A stretch of 64,000 nucleotides of DNA from an uncultured Gemmataceae bacterium. Lineage in GTDB: Bacteria > Planctomycetota > Planctomycetia > Gemmatales > Gemmataceae. Each line of letters begins with the position of its first letter. Position 1 is the stretch's first letter. The position numbers and the translations under genes were made by a program. Below the pieces are notes generated by a model. That model saw only the letters and a list, made by a program, of their open reading frames with translations. It did no database searches and was not told the DNA's origin. Positions 46,550-54,567 of this stretch are shown here, piece after piece. The DNA is taken from assembly GCA_937923405.1 (NCBI GenBank), contig CALDUY010000005.1, positions 248,001-312,000 of the forward strand, read 5' to 3'.

Positions 46550-46634
46550 GGTAGTGACGGAGAGTGGCTACTCCACCTCGTCTCGAAAGCGAGCAGTCCG
46601 TTAGGAGTTGTGGGTTCGACTCCCACCGCTACCA
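46550..46634 (+). tRNA. tRNA-Ser (anticodon CGA)
   Basis: 85 bases, starting 6 bases after the previous tRNA. The acceptor stem GGTAGTG/CGCTACC has one G-U. The anticodon stem CTCGT/GCGAG encloses loop C-T-CGA-A-A, reading UCG. There is a long variable region, and the T-stem GTGGG/CCCAC with loop TTCGACT is perfect. The base at the discriminator position is A rather than the G usual for bacterial tRNA-Ser. The two tRNAs are surely cotranscribed. Confidence 0.88.
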
Positions 46635-46818
46635 CTAAACCAGCCTCGGTCTGCGATCGAGCAACTGGCGATTCTCCAGATTTTCTAGCCTTCCCCATCG
46701 GTTGCCCGTCTCGCCTTGGCCAACGGCGTGCGTAGGATAACATTAGGCAGAGCGATACGGACCAGGGAGTGTCCGTCGTGAGGCTGCTTCTCTCCCTTCC
46801 GAGCCATCAGGAGACGTC

Positions 46819-48129
46819 ATGTCCGCCACGGCCACGGTTGTTCCTTCAACGAACGGCAAACCGCACGATTCCTTCACCATGTACGACAGTTCGCCCACGT
46901 TTCAAATGGCCCGTCGACAGCTTCACTCAGTGGGTGAAGTCCTCAATGTCGATGAAGGCATTCTCGATCGACTCAGTGTGCCCAAACGGGCGATGGTCGT
47001 ATCCGTGCCGGTCCGCATGGACAACGGTGAAATCGAGGTATTCTCCGGCTATCGCGTGCAACACAGCTTGACCAGTGGTCCTTCTAAAGGCGGACTTCGC
47101 TATCATCCGGACGTTGACCTAGGCGAGGTCGCGGCCCTGGCGATGTGGATGTCGTGGAAGTGCGGCATCATGAACCTACCGTTCGGTGGAGCCAAGGGCG
47201 GAATCAGCTGTGATCCGTCGCAACTCTCCTTCGGCGAGAAAGAACGCTTGACCCGCCGCTTTACCGAGGAGGTTCTGGCCATCATCGGGCCGCGCCAGGA
47301 CGTCATGGCTCCTGACATGGGCACGGACGAACAGACGATGGCCTGGATCTATGACACCTACAGCATGAAAGTCGGCTACGCCTGTCCAGAGATTGTTACT
47401 GGCAAACCAGTCGAATTGGGGGGCTGCATCGGTCGTCGCGAAGCCACGGGTCGCGGCGTCACCTACTGCATCCTCGAAGCGATGAAGGTGCTCGACTATC
47501 AGCCTGAAGAATCGACCGCTGTGGTTCAGGGGTTCGGCAACGTCGGCAGTGTCGCCTGTCAGGAATTGGCCCAACGTGGCGTGAAGATTATCGCCATTGG
47601 AGATCGGTTTGGGGCGATTCGCAATGATCGAGGGATTAACATTCCTGCCTTGCTCGCTCACGTCGCCAAGGGGAAGCTCCTCCATGAATTCCCCGAAGCA
47701 GAACCGATCGACTCGTCGGAATTGCTGACCATCCCTTGCACCGTGCTGTTGCCCGCCGCTCTGGAACGAGTGATCCACGGCGGCAATGCCAACAAACTTC
47801 GCTGCCGGATTCTCGCTGAAGGAGCCAATGGACCGACGACGGTCGAAGCCGACGAGATTCTACAGCGAAGCGACATCTTTATTATCCCCGATGTGTTGTG
47901 CAACGCTGGCGGAGTCACGGTTTCCTACTTCGAGTGGGTCCAGGACATTCAACAGCTCATGTGGAGCGAGGACATGGTCAATCAGAAACTCTCGGAACTG
48001 ATGCTCCGAGCGTTTCATCGAGTACTCGATCTGGCGCGGCAACGACGCTTGACCATGCGTACCGCGGCGTTGAGTCTCGGCGTCCTCAAGGTCGCACGCG
48101 AAAAAGAACGTCGCGGGCTGTATCCCTGA
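46819..48129 (+). CDS. gdhA: Glutamate dehydrogenase (Glu/Leu/Phe/Val dehydrogenase family)
   Basis: 436 residues. The glutamate-binding region P-F-G-G-A-K-G-G-I carries the catalytic Lys near 126, and G-P-S-K-G-G-L-R-Y-H-P, D-V-M-A-P-D-M-G-T and V-V-Q-G-F-G-N-V-G-S (Rossmann dinucleotide motif near 235) are all intact. The enzyme interconverts glutamate with 2-oxoglutarate and ammonia, linking nitrogen and carbon metabolism. Length fits the hexameric family of about 420-450. A TAGGAT at 46733 is a possible -10 element. NAD versus NADP preference cannot be read reliably. Confidence 0.93.
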   Translation: MSATATVVPSTNGKPHDSFTMYDSSPTFQMARRQLHSVGEVLNVDEGILDRLSVPKRAMVVSVPVRMDNGEIEVFSGYRVQHSLTSGPSKGGLRYHPDVDLGEVAALAMWMSWKCGIMNLPFGGAKGGISCDPSQLSFGEKERLTRRFTEEVLAIIGPRQDVMAPDMGTDEQTMAWIYDTYSMKVGYACPEIVTGKPVELGGCIGRREATGRGVTYCILEAMKVLDYQPEESTAVVQGFGNVGSVACQELAQRGVKIIAIGDRFGAIRNDRGINIPALLAHVAKGKLLHEFPEAEPIDSSELLTIPCTVLLPAALERVIHGGNANKLRCRILAEGANGPTTVEADEILQRSDIFIIPDVLCNAGGVTVSYFEWVQDIQQLMWSEDMVNQKLSELMLRAFHRVLDLARQRRLTMRTAALSLGVLKVAREKERRGLYP

Positions 48130-48183
48130 GCTGCCTATCATGCCTGATGGTGAGAGTAACCCTTCATCTCGCGAGGAACCGTT

Positions 48184-48714
48184 ATGGAACAGGCCACCCT
48201 GGGCGGCGGTTGTTTCTGGTGTTTGGAGGCGGCGTTCGAGCAACTCCGCGGCGTGGAGAAAGTTGAGTCGGGGTATTGCGGTGGATCCGTCGAGCAACCG
48301 ACCTACAAAGCCGTCTGCACCGGCAAGACAGGCCACGCCGAGGTTGTACAAATCACCTTCGATCCCAACGTCATCAGTTATCGGCAACTGTTGGAGGTAT
48401 TTTTCTCCATTCACGATCCGACAACACTTAATCGTCAAGGAGCCGACATTGGTACACAGTATCGCTCGGTGATCTTCTTCCATTCGCCGCAGCAGGAACA
48501 ACTCGCGCGGGAACTCATCGCCGAGTTGACCCGCGCTGCGGTCTGGCCCTCTCCGATTGTCACCGAGGTGGTTCCTTTCGACCGCTTCTGGAAAGCCGAG
48601 GAATACCACCAAGGCTACTTCCGCAACAACCCCTACCAGGGCTACTGTCAGGCTGTGGTCGCTCCCAAGGTATTAAAAACCCAGCAAAAGTTCGCCCACT
48701 TGCTGCGAAGCTGA
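48184..48714 (+). CDS. msrA: Peptide methionine sulfoxide reductase MsrA
   Basis: 176 residues. G-G-G-C-F-W-C near the N terminus carries the catalytic Cys10, followed by G-Y-C-G-G, Y-K-A-V-C-T-G-K-T-G-H-A-E-V-V and Y-H-Q-G-Y-F. MsrA reduces the S form of methionine sulfoxide in proteins using thioredoxin. It starts with ATG 48184 (GAGGAACC upstream), 54 bases after glutamate dehydrogenase, so the two may be cotranscribed. The stop lies 10 bases from the end of the convergent transketolase gene. Confidence 0.95.
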   Translation: MEQATLGGGCFWCLEAAFEQLRGVEKVESGYCGGSVEQPTYKAVCTGKTGHAEVVQITFDPNVISYRQLLEVFFSIHDPTTLNRQGADIGTQYRSVIFFHSPQQEQLARELIAELTRAAVWPSPIVTEVVPFDRFWKAEEYHQGYFRNNPYQGYCQAVVAPKVLKTQQKFAHLLRS

Positions 48715-48724
48715 AAGGCAAGGC

Positions 48725-50569
48725 TTACAGCAAGGACCGCACCGCCTGAATGATGTGCTCGGCGCTGATGCCAGCAGCGTCGAGCAACTCCGCAGGCGTG
48801 CCTGATCCCGGCATAGCGCGGACGGCGAGTTTGACCACACGCGGCAACGGTACTTGGGTTCCCGTAAAGGCCTCCAGGACGGCATCGCCCAATCCGCCTT
48901 CGGGCCAGTGATCCTCGACCACGACGATCCGACCGCCGGTCGCCTGGGACGCTTGGTGCAGCGCCTCGCGATCGATCGGCTTGACCGAGTAAGCGTCGAT
49001 CACTCGAATCTCGATTCCTTCACCTTGCAAGCTGAAGTGTGCTTTCAACGCCTCGTGCAGGGTAATGCCAGCAGCAACGACGGCAACGCGATCATTGTTC
49101 GACGACTTCAGCACCTTGCACTTGCCAATAGGAAACGGCTCACCGGGCGAGTACAGAACCGGCGTCTTTTCGCGAGTCGTTCGCAGAAATGAAATCCCCT
49201 TCAACTCGACCATCTGGGCCACGAGTTGGGCCGTCTGGTTAGCGTCGCAGGGATACAGCACGGTGCTGCCGTAAACCGCACGCATCATCGCCAGATCTTC
49301 CAGGGCCATCTGCGAGGGACCGTCCTCACCGATCGAGACCCCGGCATGCGAGCCGGAAAGATGGATCGTCGCGTTGGAAATGGCCGCCATGCGGATTTGG
49401 TCGTAGGCTCGGGTGAGAAAAGCGGCAAAAGTCGAGGCGAAGACGCGCTTGCCCAGCACTGCCATTCCCACCGCCGTCGCGATCATCTGTTGCTCGGCAA
49501 TGAACATCTCGAAAAACCGCTCGGGATGAGCCTTCTTGAACTCCTCGGCATGGGTAGAATTCGACACTTCCGCATCGACAGCGACCACGTCCGAACGGGC
49601 ATGGCCCAGCGCTGCCAGCGCGTCGCCATAAGCCTTGCGAACCGCTTCGCGAGAGCCGACCAGATATTCCGGCAATTTCAGCTCTTTAATAGTTGGAATA
49701 GGTCCTTGTCGCGGCTCAGGGCGAAGAGTGTTAATCAAAACTTGTCGTTCCCCGCCCAGTTCGGCGATGGCCTGGGCGGCCTGCTCGGCGCTGAGGGCCT
49801 TGCCATGCCAGCCCTCCTTGTTGGCGGTCAGACTAACGCCGTGACCCTTTTCTGTGCGGGCGATCAGACAAGTGGGTTGATCCTTACGAGCCAGTGCTTC
49901 GGCATAAGCAGCGTCGATGGCCGAGAGATCGTGTCCGTCCAGCTCGATGGTGTGCCAACCAAAGGCCCGAAGCCGAGCCGCGTAGGCCGCTCCATTCCAG
50001 CCCAGCGAGGTTTCGCCGCGTTGTCCCAGTCGGTTCATGTCGAGAATACCGATCAGGTTATCGAGCTTGTAATAGCCGGCTTTGTCCACCGCCTCCCAGA
50101 TCGATCCTTCAGACATCTCGCTGTCACCCAGCAGCACCCAAACGCGGTAGGGCAGCCGATCGAGATACTTGCCATTCAGAGCCATGCCCACGCCGATGCC
50201 CAATCCTTGGCCGAGCGACCCAGTGGCCACATCGACCAGGGGTAAGGTATGCGGATTTGGATGCCCCTCCAGGCGGCTGCCCAGCTTCCGCAGCGACAGC
50301 AACTCCAGATCGGTGATGGCACCGGCGGCTTTGTACATGGCATACAGCACGGGGCAGGCGTGCCCCTTGGAAAAGACCAAGCGATCGTTGTTGGGTAAGC
50401 GCGGATTGGTCCAATCGAAGCGCAGATACTTAGCCAGCAAGACCGCCATCAGATCCGCCGCCGACATCCCCGAGGTCGGATGCCCGCTTCCTGCCGCCGT
50501 GGTGCAGCGGATACTGTCGATTCGCAACTGTGCGGCCAGTTCTTTCCAGTCGTTGAATGTGTTAGCCAT
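48725..50569 (-). CDS. tkt: Transketolase
   Basis: 614 residues. Thiamine diphosphate-binding and catalytic elements are all present: S-G-H-P-T-S-G-M-S near 30, S-K-G-H-A near 69, G-S-L-G-Q-G-L near 117, G-D-S-E-M-S-E-G-S-I-W-E-A near 148 (metal/ThDP motif), and F-I-A-E-Q-Q-M-I-A-T-A-V-G-M-A with the catalytic Glu near 365. The enzyme moves two-carbon units in the pentose phosphate pathway. It is slightly shorter than E. coli TktA and closer to animal-type transketolases in length. ATG 50569 is convincing; it is monocistronic on the minus strand. Confidence 0.94.
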   Translation of the reverse strand: MANTFNDWKELAAQLRIDSIRCTTAAGSGHPTSGMSAADLMAVLLAKYLRFDWTNPRLPNNDRLVFSKGHACPVLYAMYKAAGAITDLELLSLRKLGSRLEGHPNPHTLPLVDVATGSLGQGLGIGVGMALNGKYLDRLPYRVWVLLGDSEMSEGSIWEAVDKAGYYKLDNLIGILDMNRLGQRGETSLGWNGAAYAARLRAFGWHTIELDGHDLSAIDAAYAEALARKDQPTCLIARTEKGHGVSLTANKEGWHGKALSAEQAAQAIAELGGERQVLINTLRPEPRQGPIPTIKELKLPEYLVGSREAVRKAYGDALAALGHARSDVVAVDAEVSNSTHAEEFKKAHPERFFEMFIAEQQMIATAVGMAVLGKRVFASTFAAFLTRAYDQIRMAAISNATIHLSGSHAGVSIGEDGPSQMALEDLAMMRAVYGSTVLYPCDANQTAQLVAQMVELKGISFLRTTREKTPVLYSPGEPFPIGKCKVLKSSNNDRVAVVAAGITLHEALKAHFSLQGEGIEIRVIDAYSVKPIDREALHQASQATGGRIVVVEDHWPEGGLGDAVLEAFTGTQVPLPRVVKLAVRAMPGSGTPAELLDAAGISAEHIIQAVRSLL

Positions 50570-50873
50570 CGGAGCCTCGCTCCCAGAGTCGTGTCGTTCC
50601 GTGATTCCCTTTAGAAGTTACGCAGTTGGAACGTTCGGACTTGTTCATTCTCCCTTCTCCCCAGCGAGGAGAAGGGACGGGAACGAGGGAGAAACTCCCT
50701 CACCTCTCTTCCCGCTCAGGGAGAGGGGAACTCAAGCTCACTAGGTATCAACTCGCAACTCCTACACTTTTTATCGATTAACATATGCCGCATCCTGCTT
50801 CGTGTCGTCAGAGGCTGGTGATTTTTGCTCGGCTAGTCGGGCAAAGAGGATTCACTGGATCGTTCATCCGCCC
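50570..50873. other. Intergenic region with inverted repeats
   Basis: 304 bases containing the promoter side of the transketolase gene and the repeat cluster at 50650-50726. I looked here for the missing phosphatase/ligase part of the adjacent Pnkp remnant and found no trace in any frame. Confidence 0.5.
50650..50726. repeat. Cluster of three short inverted repeats, CTCCC type
   Basis: TCCCTTCTCC/GGAGAAGGGA (50651-50660 and 50668-50677), GAGGGAG-AAA-CTCCCTC (50685-50701) and CCTCTC/GAGAGG (50703-50708 and 50721-50726) follow each other directly. The purine/pyrimidine-rich pattern resembles dispersed intergenic repeats that many bacterial genomes carry in multiple copies. Confidence 0.55.
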
Positions 50874-51485
50874 TTAGCCGCGGAGTCGCTGCAGCGCCAG
50901 TAGTTCGTCAATCCAGCCATGTACGTCACCAATTAGATCGAACAGTCCCCGTTCGCCCCGCCGATCGACCCATAAGGGCACGCGCTGGATGGTCACATTA
51001 TCCACCTCTTCAGTGGACCTTAACCGCCAGATTCGCCCGATGCCTTCCACCTCCAACGCGCAGAGTGTGTCTTGCAACTGTCGGAAGTGGTTACTGATGA
51101 CGTAGCTGGGCACGGTTCGCTCGGCCCGCAGCAGATTCTGACGCTGGCAGGTCGCTTCGTTGAGATCGAAGACAATAGCGCTAATCAGGAAGTGATACCG
51201 TCGGGCGAGTTGCAGCAGTGGCTTGCGACTGTCGGCCTGAGTGTTGGTGGCATCAATCACGGTCAACCGCTGCCACCGAAGCCGACGAGCCGTCACCTCA
51301 TGCAACACTTCGAAGGCGTCACGACTGGCCGCTTGATTGGCCTCGTCATCACAAACCAGCGAGCGGAAATAATCGGACGACAGCACTTCCGTGGGCGAAA
51401 AATGGCGGTGAGCAAAAGTCGATTTTCCGCACCCCGATGGGCCAATCAGCAACACCAGTGAAGGATCGGGAATGGTAATCTTCAT
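50874..51485 (-). pseudogene. Truncated polynucleotide kinase-phosphatase (Pnkp), kinase part only
   Basis: 203 residues. The P-loop G-P-S-G-C-G-K-S-T is at 15-23, followed by L-S-S-D-Y-F-R, D-D-E-A-N-Q-A-A-S-R-D-A-F-E-V-L-H and V-I-D-A-T-N-T-Q, the signature of the 5'-kinase domain of bacterial Pnkp (RNA repair, partner of Hen1). In intact Pnkp a metallophosphatase and a ligase domain follow. Here the phosphatase begins (F-D-L-I-G-D-V-H-G-W-I-D-E-L-L-A-L) but the frame stops eight residues later and the rest is absent. The kinase alone could still be active on RNA or DNA 5' ends, so gene remnant versus stand-alone kinase is open. Confidence 0.75.
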
Positions 51486-51688
51486 ACGGATCTCCGGGAG
51501 AGATCAATTATACCGAGTTACATTTCTGTCGGTGTTAGTCATCGCGCCAATCGGACAGGTTGTACGGTCACAAGGAGCACTGGCATTACGGAGCTACGCC
51601 AAATGCCCGGCATTACCGCACTGTCCCGGTCGATGGAAAAGATTGTTCGGAACGGACTCCCTCATACAGCACGGAAGCACAATACACC

Positions 51689-52384
51689 ATGACGCCGATT
51701 CTTCTTCTCGCCTTGACGGCGACCGCCCTGGACAGGGACGCTGTACCATGCTCGGCGTCGCTGAAGCGGGTCCAGCATTGCGGCGAGCGACACGCTTCTT
51801 ACGCGGTCCCCTATGAGCCACAACCTGGCGATTTGCTGCTCTTTCGCTCCAGCAGGATTATTTCCAATGTTTTGTGTCATGCGGTGTTGTGTGGCGGCGC
51901 GACGCACTCCGCTATTGTGATTGTCAAGAAGGATGGCACTCTGGGATTGCTGGAGACGCCTTATGTGGGCGCACCTGTGACGATCACGGAAATTGTACCG
52001 CGATTGCAAGAATATCGGGGGCGCATCTGGGTACGCCGACACAAGACGCCGTTAACTGCGGAACAATCGTGTAACTTGACCGCCTTTGCCTATGAGCAGG
52101 AAGGCAAATCCTACGACTTCGCGGGTCTGATGGTCATGCCGTTCTGCCGACCTATGCAATGTATCTCCAAGAAAACGCACAGTGTTTACGATGTTGATGC
52201 GTCGAGTTACTTCTGCTCCTCCTTAGTGATCGCAGCAGCGATGGCGGCCAACCTGCTTGATCCTCTCGAAGTTCGTCCAGTGTGTATCTGTCCAAACGAT
52301 CTCATGTATGACAAGTTAGTCGATCTCAGTTGTGGCTGGTGGCCTCCGGAGCAGGTGCTGGTCGAGACTTGCCACGGTCGCTGA
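51689..52384 (+). CDS. YiiX-like permuted NlpC/P60 (papain-fold) protein
   Basis: 231 residues from ATG 51689; the open frame goes back to 51560 but the hydrophobic beginning M-T-P-I-L-L-L-A-L-T-A-T-A-L fits a signal peptide and GGAAG lies upstream. The pattern P-G-D-L-L-L-F-R, A-T-H-S-A-I-V near residue 75 (histidine) and Y-F-C-S-S-L-V near 178 (nucleophilic cysteine) is that of the circularly permuted NlpC/P60 group typified by YiiX/YebB. Such enzymes cleave amide or ester bonds in cell-wall peptides or lipids; the substrate here is not known. A hairpin after the stop ends the unit. Confidence 0.75.
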   Translation: MTPILLLALTATALDRDAVPCSASLKRVQHCGERHASYAVPYEPQPGDLLLFRSSRIISNVLCHAVLCGGATHSAIVIVKKDGTLGLLETPYVGAPVTITEIVPRLQEYRGRIWVRRHKTPLTAEQSCNLTAFAYEQEGKSYDFAGLMVMPFCRPMQCISKKTHSVYDVDASSYFCSSLVIAAAMAANLLDPLEVRPVCICPNDLMYDKLVDLSCGWWPPEQVLVETCHGR

Positions 52385-52412
52385 TCCGCAATCCCACAGC
52401 ATAGGACTGTTC

Positions 52413-52449
52413 ACGAGGAGACGGTGCTTATGTTGGCCCGTCTCCTCGT
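52413..52449 (+). terminator. Hairpin terminator candidate after the NlpC/P60-like gene
   Basis: ACGAGGAGACG (52413-52423) and CGTCTCCTCGT (52439-52449) form a perfect 11-pair stem around a 15-base loop, 28 bases after the stop codon. No T tract follows directly. Confidence 0.6.
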
Positions 52450-52680
52450 ACCGCTTTATCTCAACTTCCTCTCAAGTAGCTAATCTGGCTTCGATTGTTG
52501 ATTAGACTCGATTCAGGAATTTGTAGCGATTGTAAGGGCTGCTCCATAAAAACAGGCAAGGCTCGTGGCCGTCTCATCTGCTTCATTCGTTACACCTCTC
52601 CGAAAACAATGCACCTGTCCGAAAAACAAAGTACGGCGCTCGCTGAAGGATCGGCGAGTGATGGTACCACGATGGCGAAG
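52450..52680. other. Non-coding stretch before the redoxin-like gene
   Basis: About 230 bases with no supported gene, leading into the structured leader at 52681-52751. Confidence 0.4.
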
Positions 52681-52751
52681 CCAGGCCTAACACCGACCGG
52701 GAGGGTGTCCTGGGCATGGCAGGGATAGCCGGACCGTGGGGGTCATCCCTG
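52681..52751 (+). promoter_or_regulatory. Structured leader of the redoxin-like gene
   Basis: Two hairpins stand in a row: CCAGG and ACACC (52681-52694) pair with GGTGT-CCTGG (52704-52713), and CAGGGAT (52720-52726) pairs with ATCCCTG (52745-52751). The second ends 20 bases before the ATG. No known riboswitch is recognised. Confidence 0.4.
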
Positions 52752-52771
52752 ACCATAAAGGAATCATTGCC

Positions 52772-54076
52772 ATGAGAAGTTCGATACGCGGGCTGGCGAT
52801 TGTGGGAGGAGCTGTTTTGCTCTGCGCGGGAGCTAGCCCAGCTCAAGGCGTACGCTATGTGCAAGCGTATCCGCCGAGCAATTCCCCATCGCCGCAACAT
52901 CCGATGGTGATCCAGCAAAGCACACAACAACATGCATTCGCTCAGCAGGCTCCGGTAGCGCACCAGCAGTACACGATGCAGCCGGCTCGCCAGGTGTCCC
53001 AGCAACCTGTCGCTCAGGCTCCGAGCAATAATGCGGCGCAGCAACCCGAGATGTCCAAGGAAGATCAGCAGATTCAGCAGCTGCTGGCCAAGTTGACCGA
53101 ACTCAGCAATCGGATCGGACAGGATGCGAACGCGCCGGGGGCATATCGGTTACAACTATCCCAGGCTGAGGTGATGCTACAACTGGCCGCTTACTCCAAG
53201 GGTAAGGAGCGAGAGGATTGGCTGAAAGCCTCTGTGGATGCTTACTTTAGTGCTGCCGTTTCGTCGCCGGAGAACGACCAGGCCGCCTACCAGAGCTTGC
53301 AGGCTCTGCCCGCTCAGATCAGCCGTTCGTTCCCGGAAAGCAAGGTTGCGACCTACGCCATCTTGCAGGAAATTCAGGCCGACTACATGCGCGTACTGGT
53401 GAAAACCACTGACGATCCAGCCAAGGCTCAACTGCATCTACGCGATCGTTTGATTCGCTTCGCTCAGGAATACCCCGACTGCCCAGAGGCCCCCAAAGCG
53501 GTGATGGAAGCCGCCGAGATCTGCGAAACGCTTAAGCGGATCGAGGATGCCCGCAAGTGCTATCGCTATGTGGCTGTGCGTTACGCCGGAACGCCGCTGG
53601 CTCGCAAGGCCCAGGGAATCGAATGGCGGCTCAGCGAAGGTGCGGCTCAGGTCACGATGGAGTTGCCCTATGTCTACGCGACTTCCGCCCGAGGCGATTC
53701 GTTGTACGACATCAAAGACGCTCGTGGCAAGGTCGTGGTCATTTACTTCTGGACCACGCAGTGTCCCGAGGCGCACGGCGACTTCGCTTCACTTAAAGTG
53801 TTGACCGATCGCTACCAGTTCAAGGGATTGGAAGTAGTTTACGTCAATCTCGACGATGACCCGCTGGCAGTTCGGGAGTTTCTCGCCGGTAAATTAACTG
53901 GCGGAGTTCACCTGCATCAGAAAGGCGGTCTGGACAGCGAAACCGCTCAGCGCTACGGCATTAAATCCCTACCTGAGGCGTTCCTCGTCGGCAAAGACGG
54001 TGTGCTGATCAAACATTCGCTCAAGGTCGGCGATCTAGAACGCGAAGTCTCGAAACAGTTGTCCGACCGAAAATAA
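52772..54076 (+). CDS. Secreted helical-repeat protein with C-terminal thioredoxin-like domain
   Basis: 434 residues from ATG 52772 (AAAGGAA upstream; an in-frame GTG at 52736 is less likely). A signal peptide (about 1-25) is followed by a Gln/Pro-rich stretch (about 30-90), then an alpha-helical, TPR-like region (about 95-285), then a TlpA-type thioredoxin fold (about 295-434). The active-site position reads F-W-T-T-Q-C-P-E-A-H: only the first cysteine of CxxC is kept, as in some peroxiredoxin-like or binding-only members. The cis-Pro segment K-S-L-P-E-A-F is present. A disulfide reductase role is therefore uncertain. A terminator-like hairpin follows. Confidence 0.78.
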   Translation: MRSSIRGLAIVGGAVLLCAGASPAQGVRYVQAYPPSNSPSPQHPMVIQQSTQQHAFAQQAPVAHQQYTMQPARQVSQQPVAQAPSNNAAQQPEMSKEDQQIQQLLAKLTELSNRIGQDANAPGAYRLQLSQAEVMLQLAAYSKGKEREDWLKASVDAYFSAAVSSPENDQAAYQSLQALPAQISRSFPESKVATYAILQEIQADYMRVLVKTTDDPAKAQLHLRDRLIRFAQEYPDCPEAPKAVMEAAEICETLKRIEDARKCYRYVAVRYAGTPLARKAQGIEWRLSEGAAQVTMELPYVYATSARGDSLYDIKDARGKVVVIYFWTTQCPEAHGDFASLKVLTDRYQFKGLEVVYVNLDDDPLAVREFLAGKLTGGVHLHQKGGLDSETAQRYGIKSLPEAFLVGKDGVLIKHSLKVGDLEREVSKQLSDRK

Positions 54077-54102
54077 TCGATCCGTTTGAATTTTCGGAAC
54101 AG

Positions 54103-54156
54103 GTACGCCGAACATTCCCTCTTCTGTAAGATGGTATGGCTCGGCGTACTTTTATT
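54103..54156 (+). terminator. Hairpin with T-rich tail after the redoxin-like gene
   Basis: GTACGCCGA (54103-54111) pairs perfectly with TCGGCGTAC (54141-54149) around a 29-base loop, followed by TTTTATT. The loop is long but the tail fits an intrinsic terminator. Confidence 0.6.
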
Positions 54157-54567
54157 AGTTTGAAAGATAATATTAGGATCAATAAAGATTCCGTTAGCGA
54201 ATGTATCACCTCTCAATACCCCATCAGATCTGACCAGGCACATTCCGTAATTATTTCTCAATTAAAACTATTGACTCCAAGTTCAATAGTGCCAGTTCAG
54301 TTTGCTATTGTCTCTATCCAACGCTCGCATCTGTGAATTCACCTGATCAGGTCCGGCTGTATCGATTATGCAGATTATATCGATAAACTAGATAAAACAA
54401 ATAGGCCGGGATACACAATATGAATTGTTTGCACAACTCACACTAATTAGGATGGCTGTGATGGCTTGTGGGCACCGCGCCGCCCTCCTCGCCAGGGTTA
54501 GATAGCCAATTTGCGACCTGGTTGGTCTCAATCAAGTTGAGAATGAATGTCTGGGGAGATCCTCTGT
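54157..54567. promoter_or_regulatory. AT-rich leader region of the first tandem exoprotein
   Basis: About 400 AT-rich bases without a gene. TTGTTT (54425-54430) and TAGGAT (54448-54453), 17 bases apart, form a likely promoter. The GC-rich box GGCACCGCGCCGCC at 54471-54484 recurs upstream of the next paralogue at a similar distance to the start. Confidence 0.45.

Noticed and set aside
49226-50245. 339-codon open frame on the + strand
   Set aside because: Antisense shadow of transketolase produced by GC-rich codon usage.
54136-54336. 66-codon frame in the AT-rich spacer
   Set aside because: Starts inside the terminator loop, has no ribosome-binding site and no protein-like pattern.
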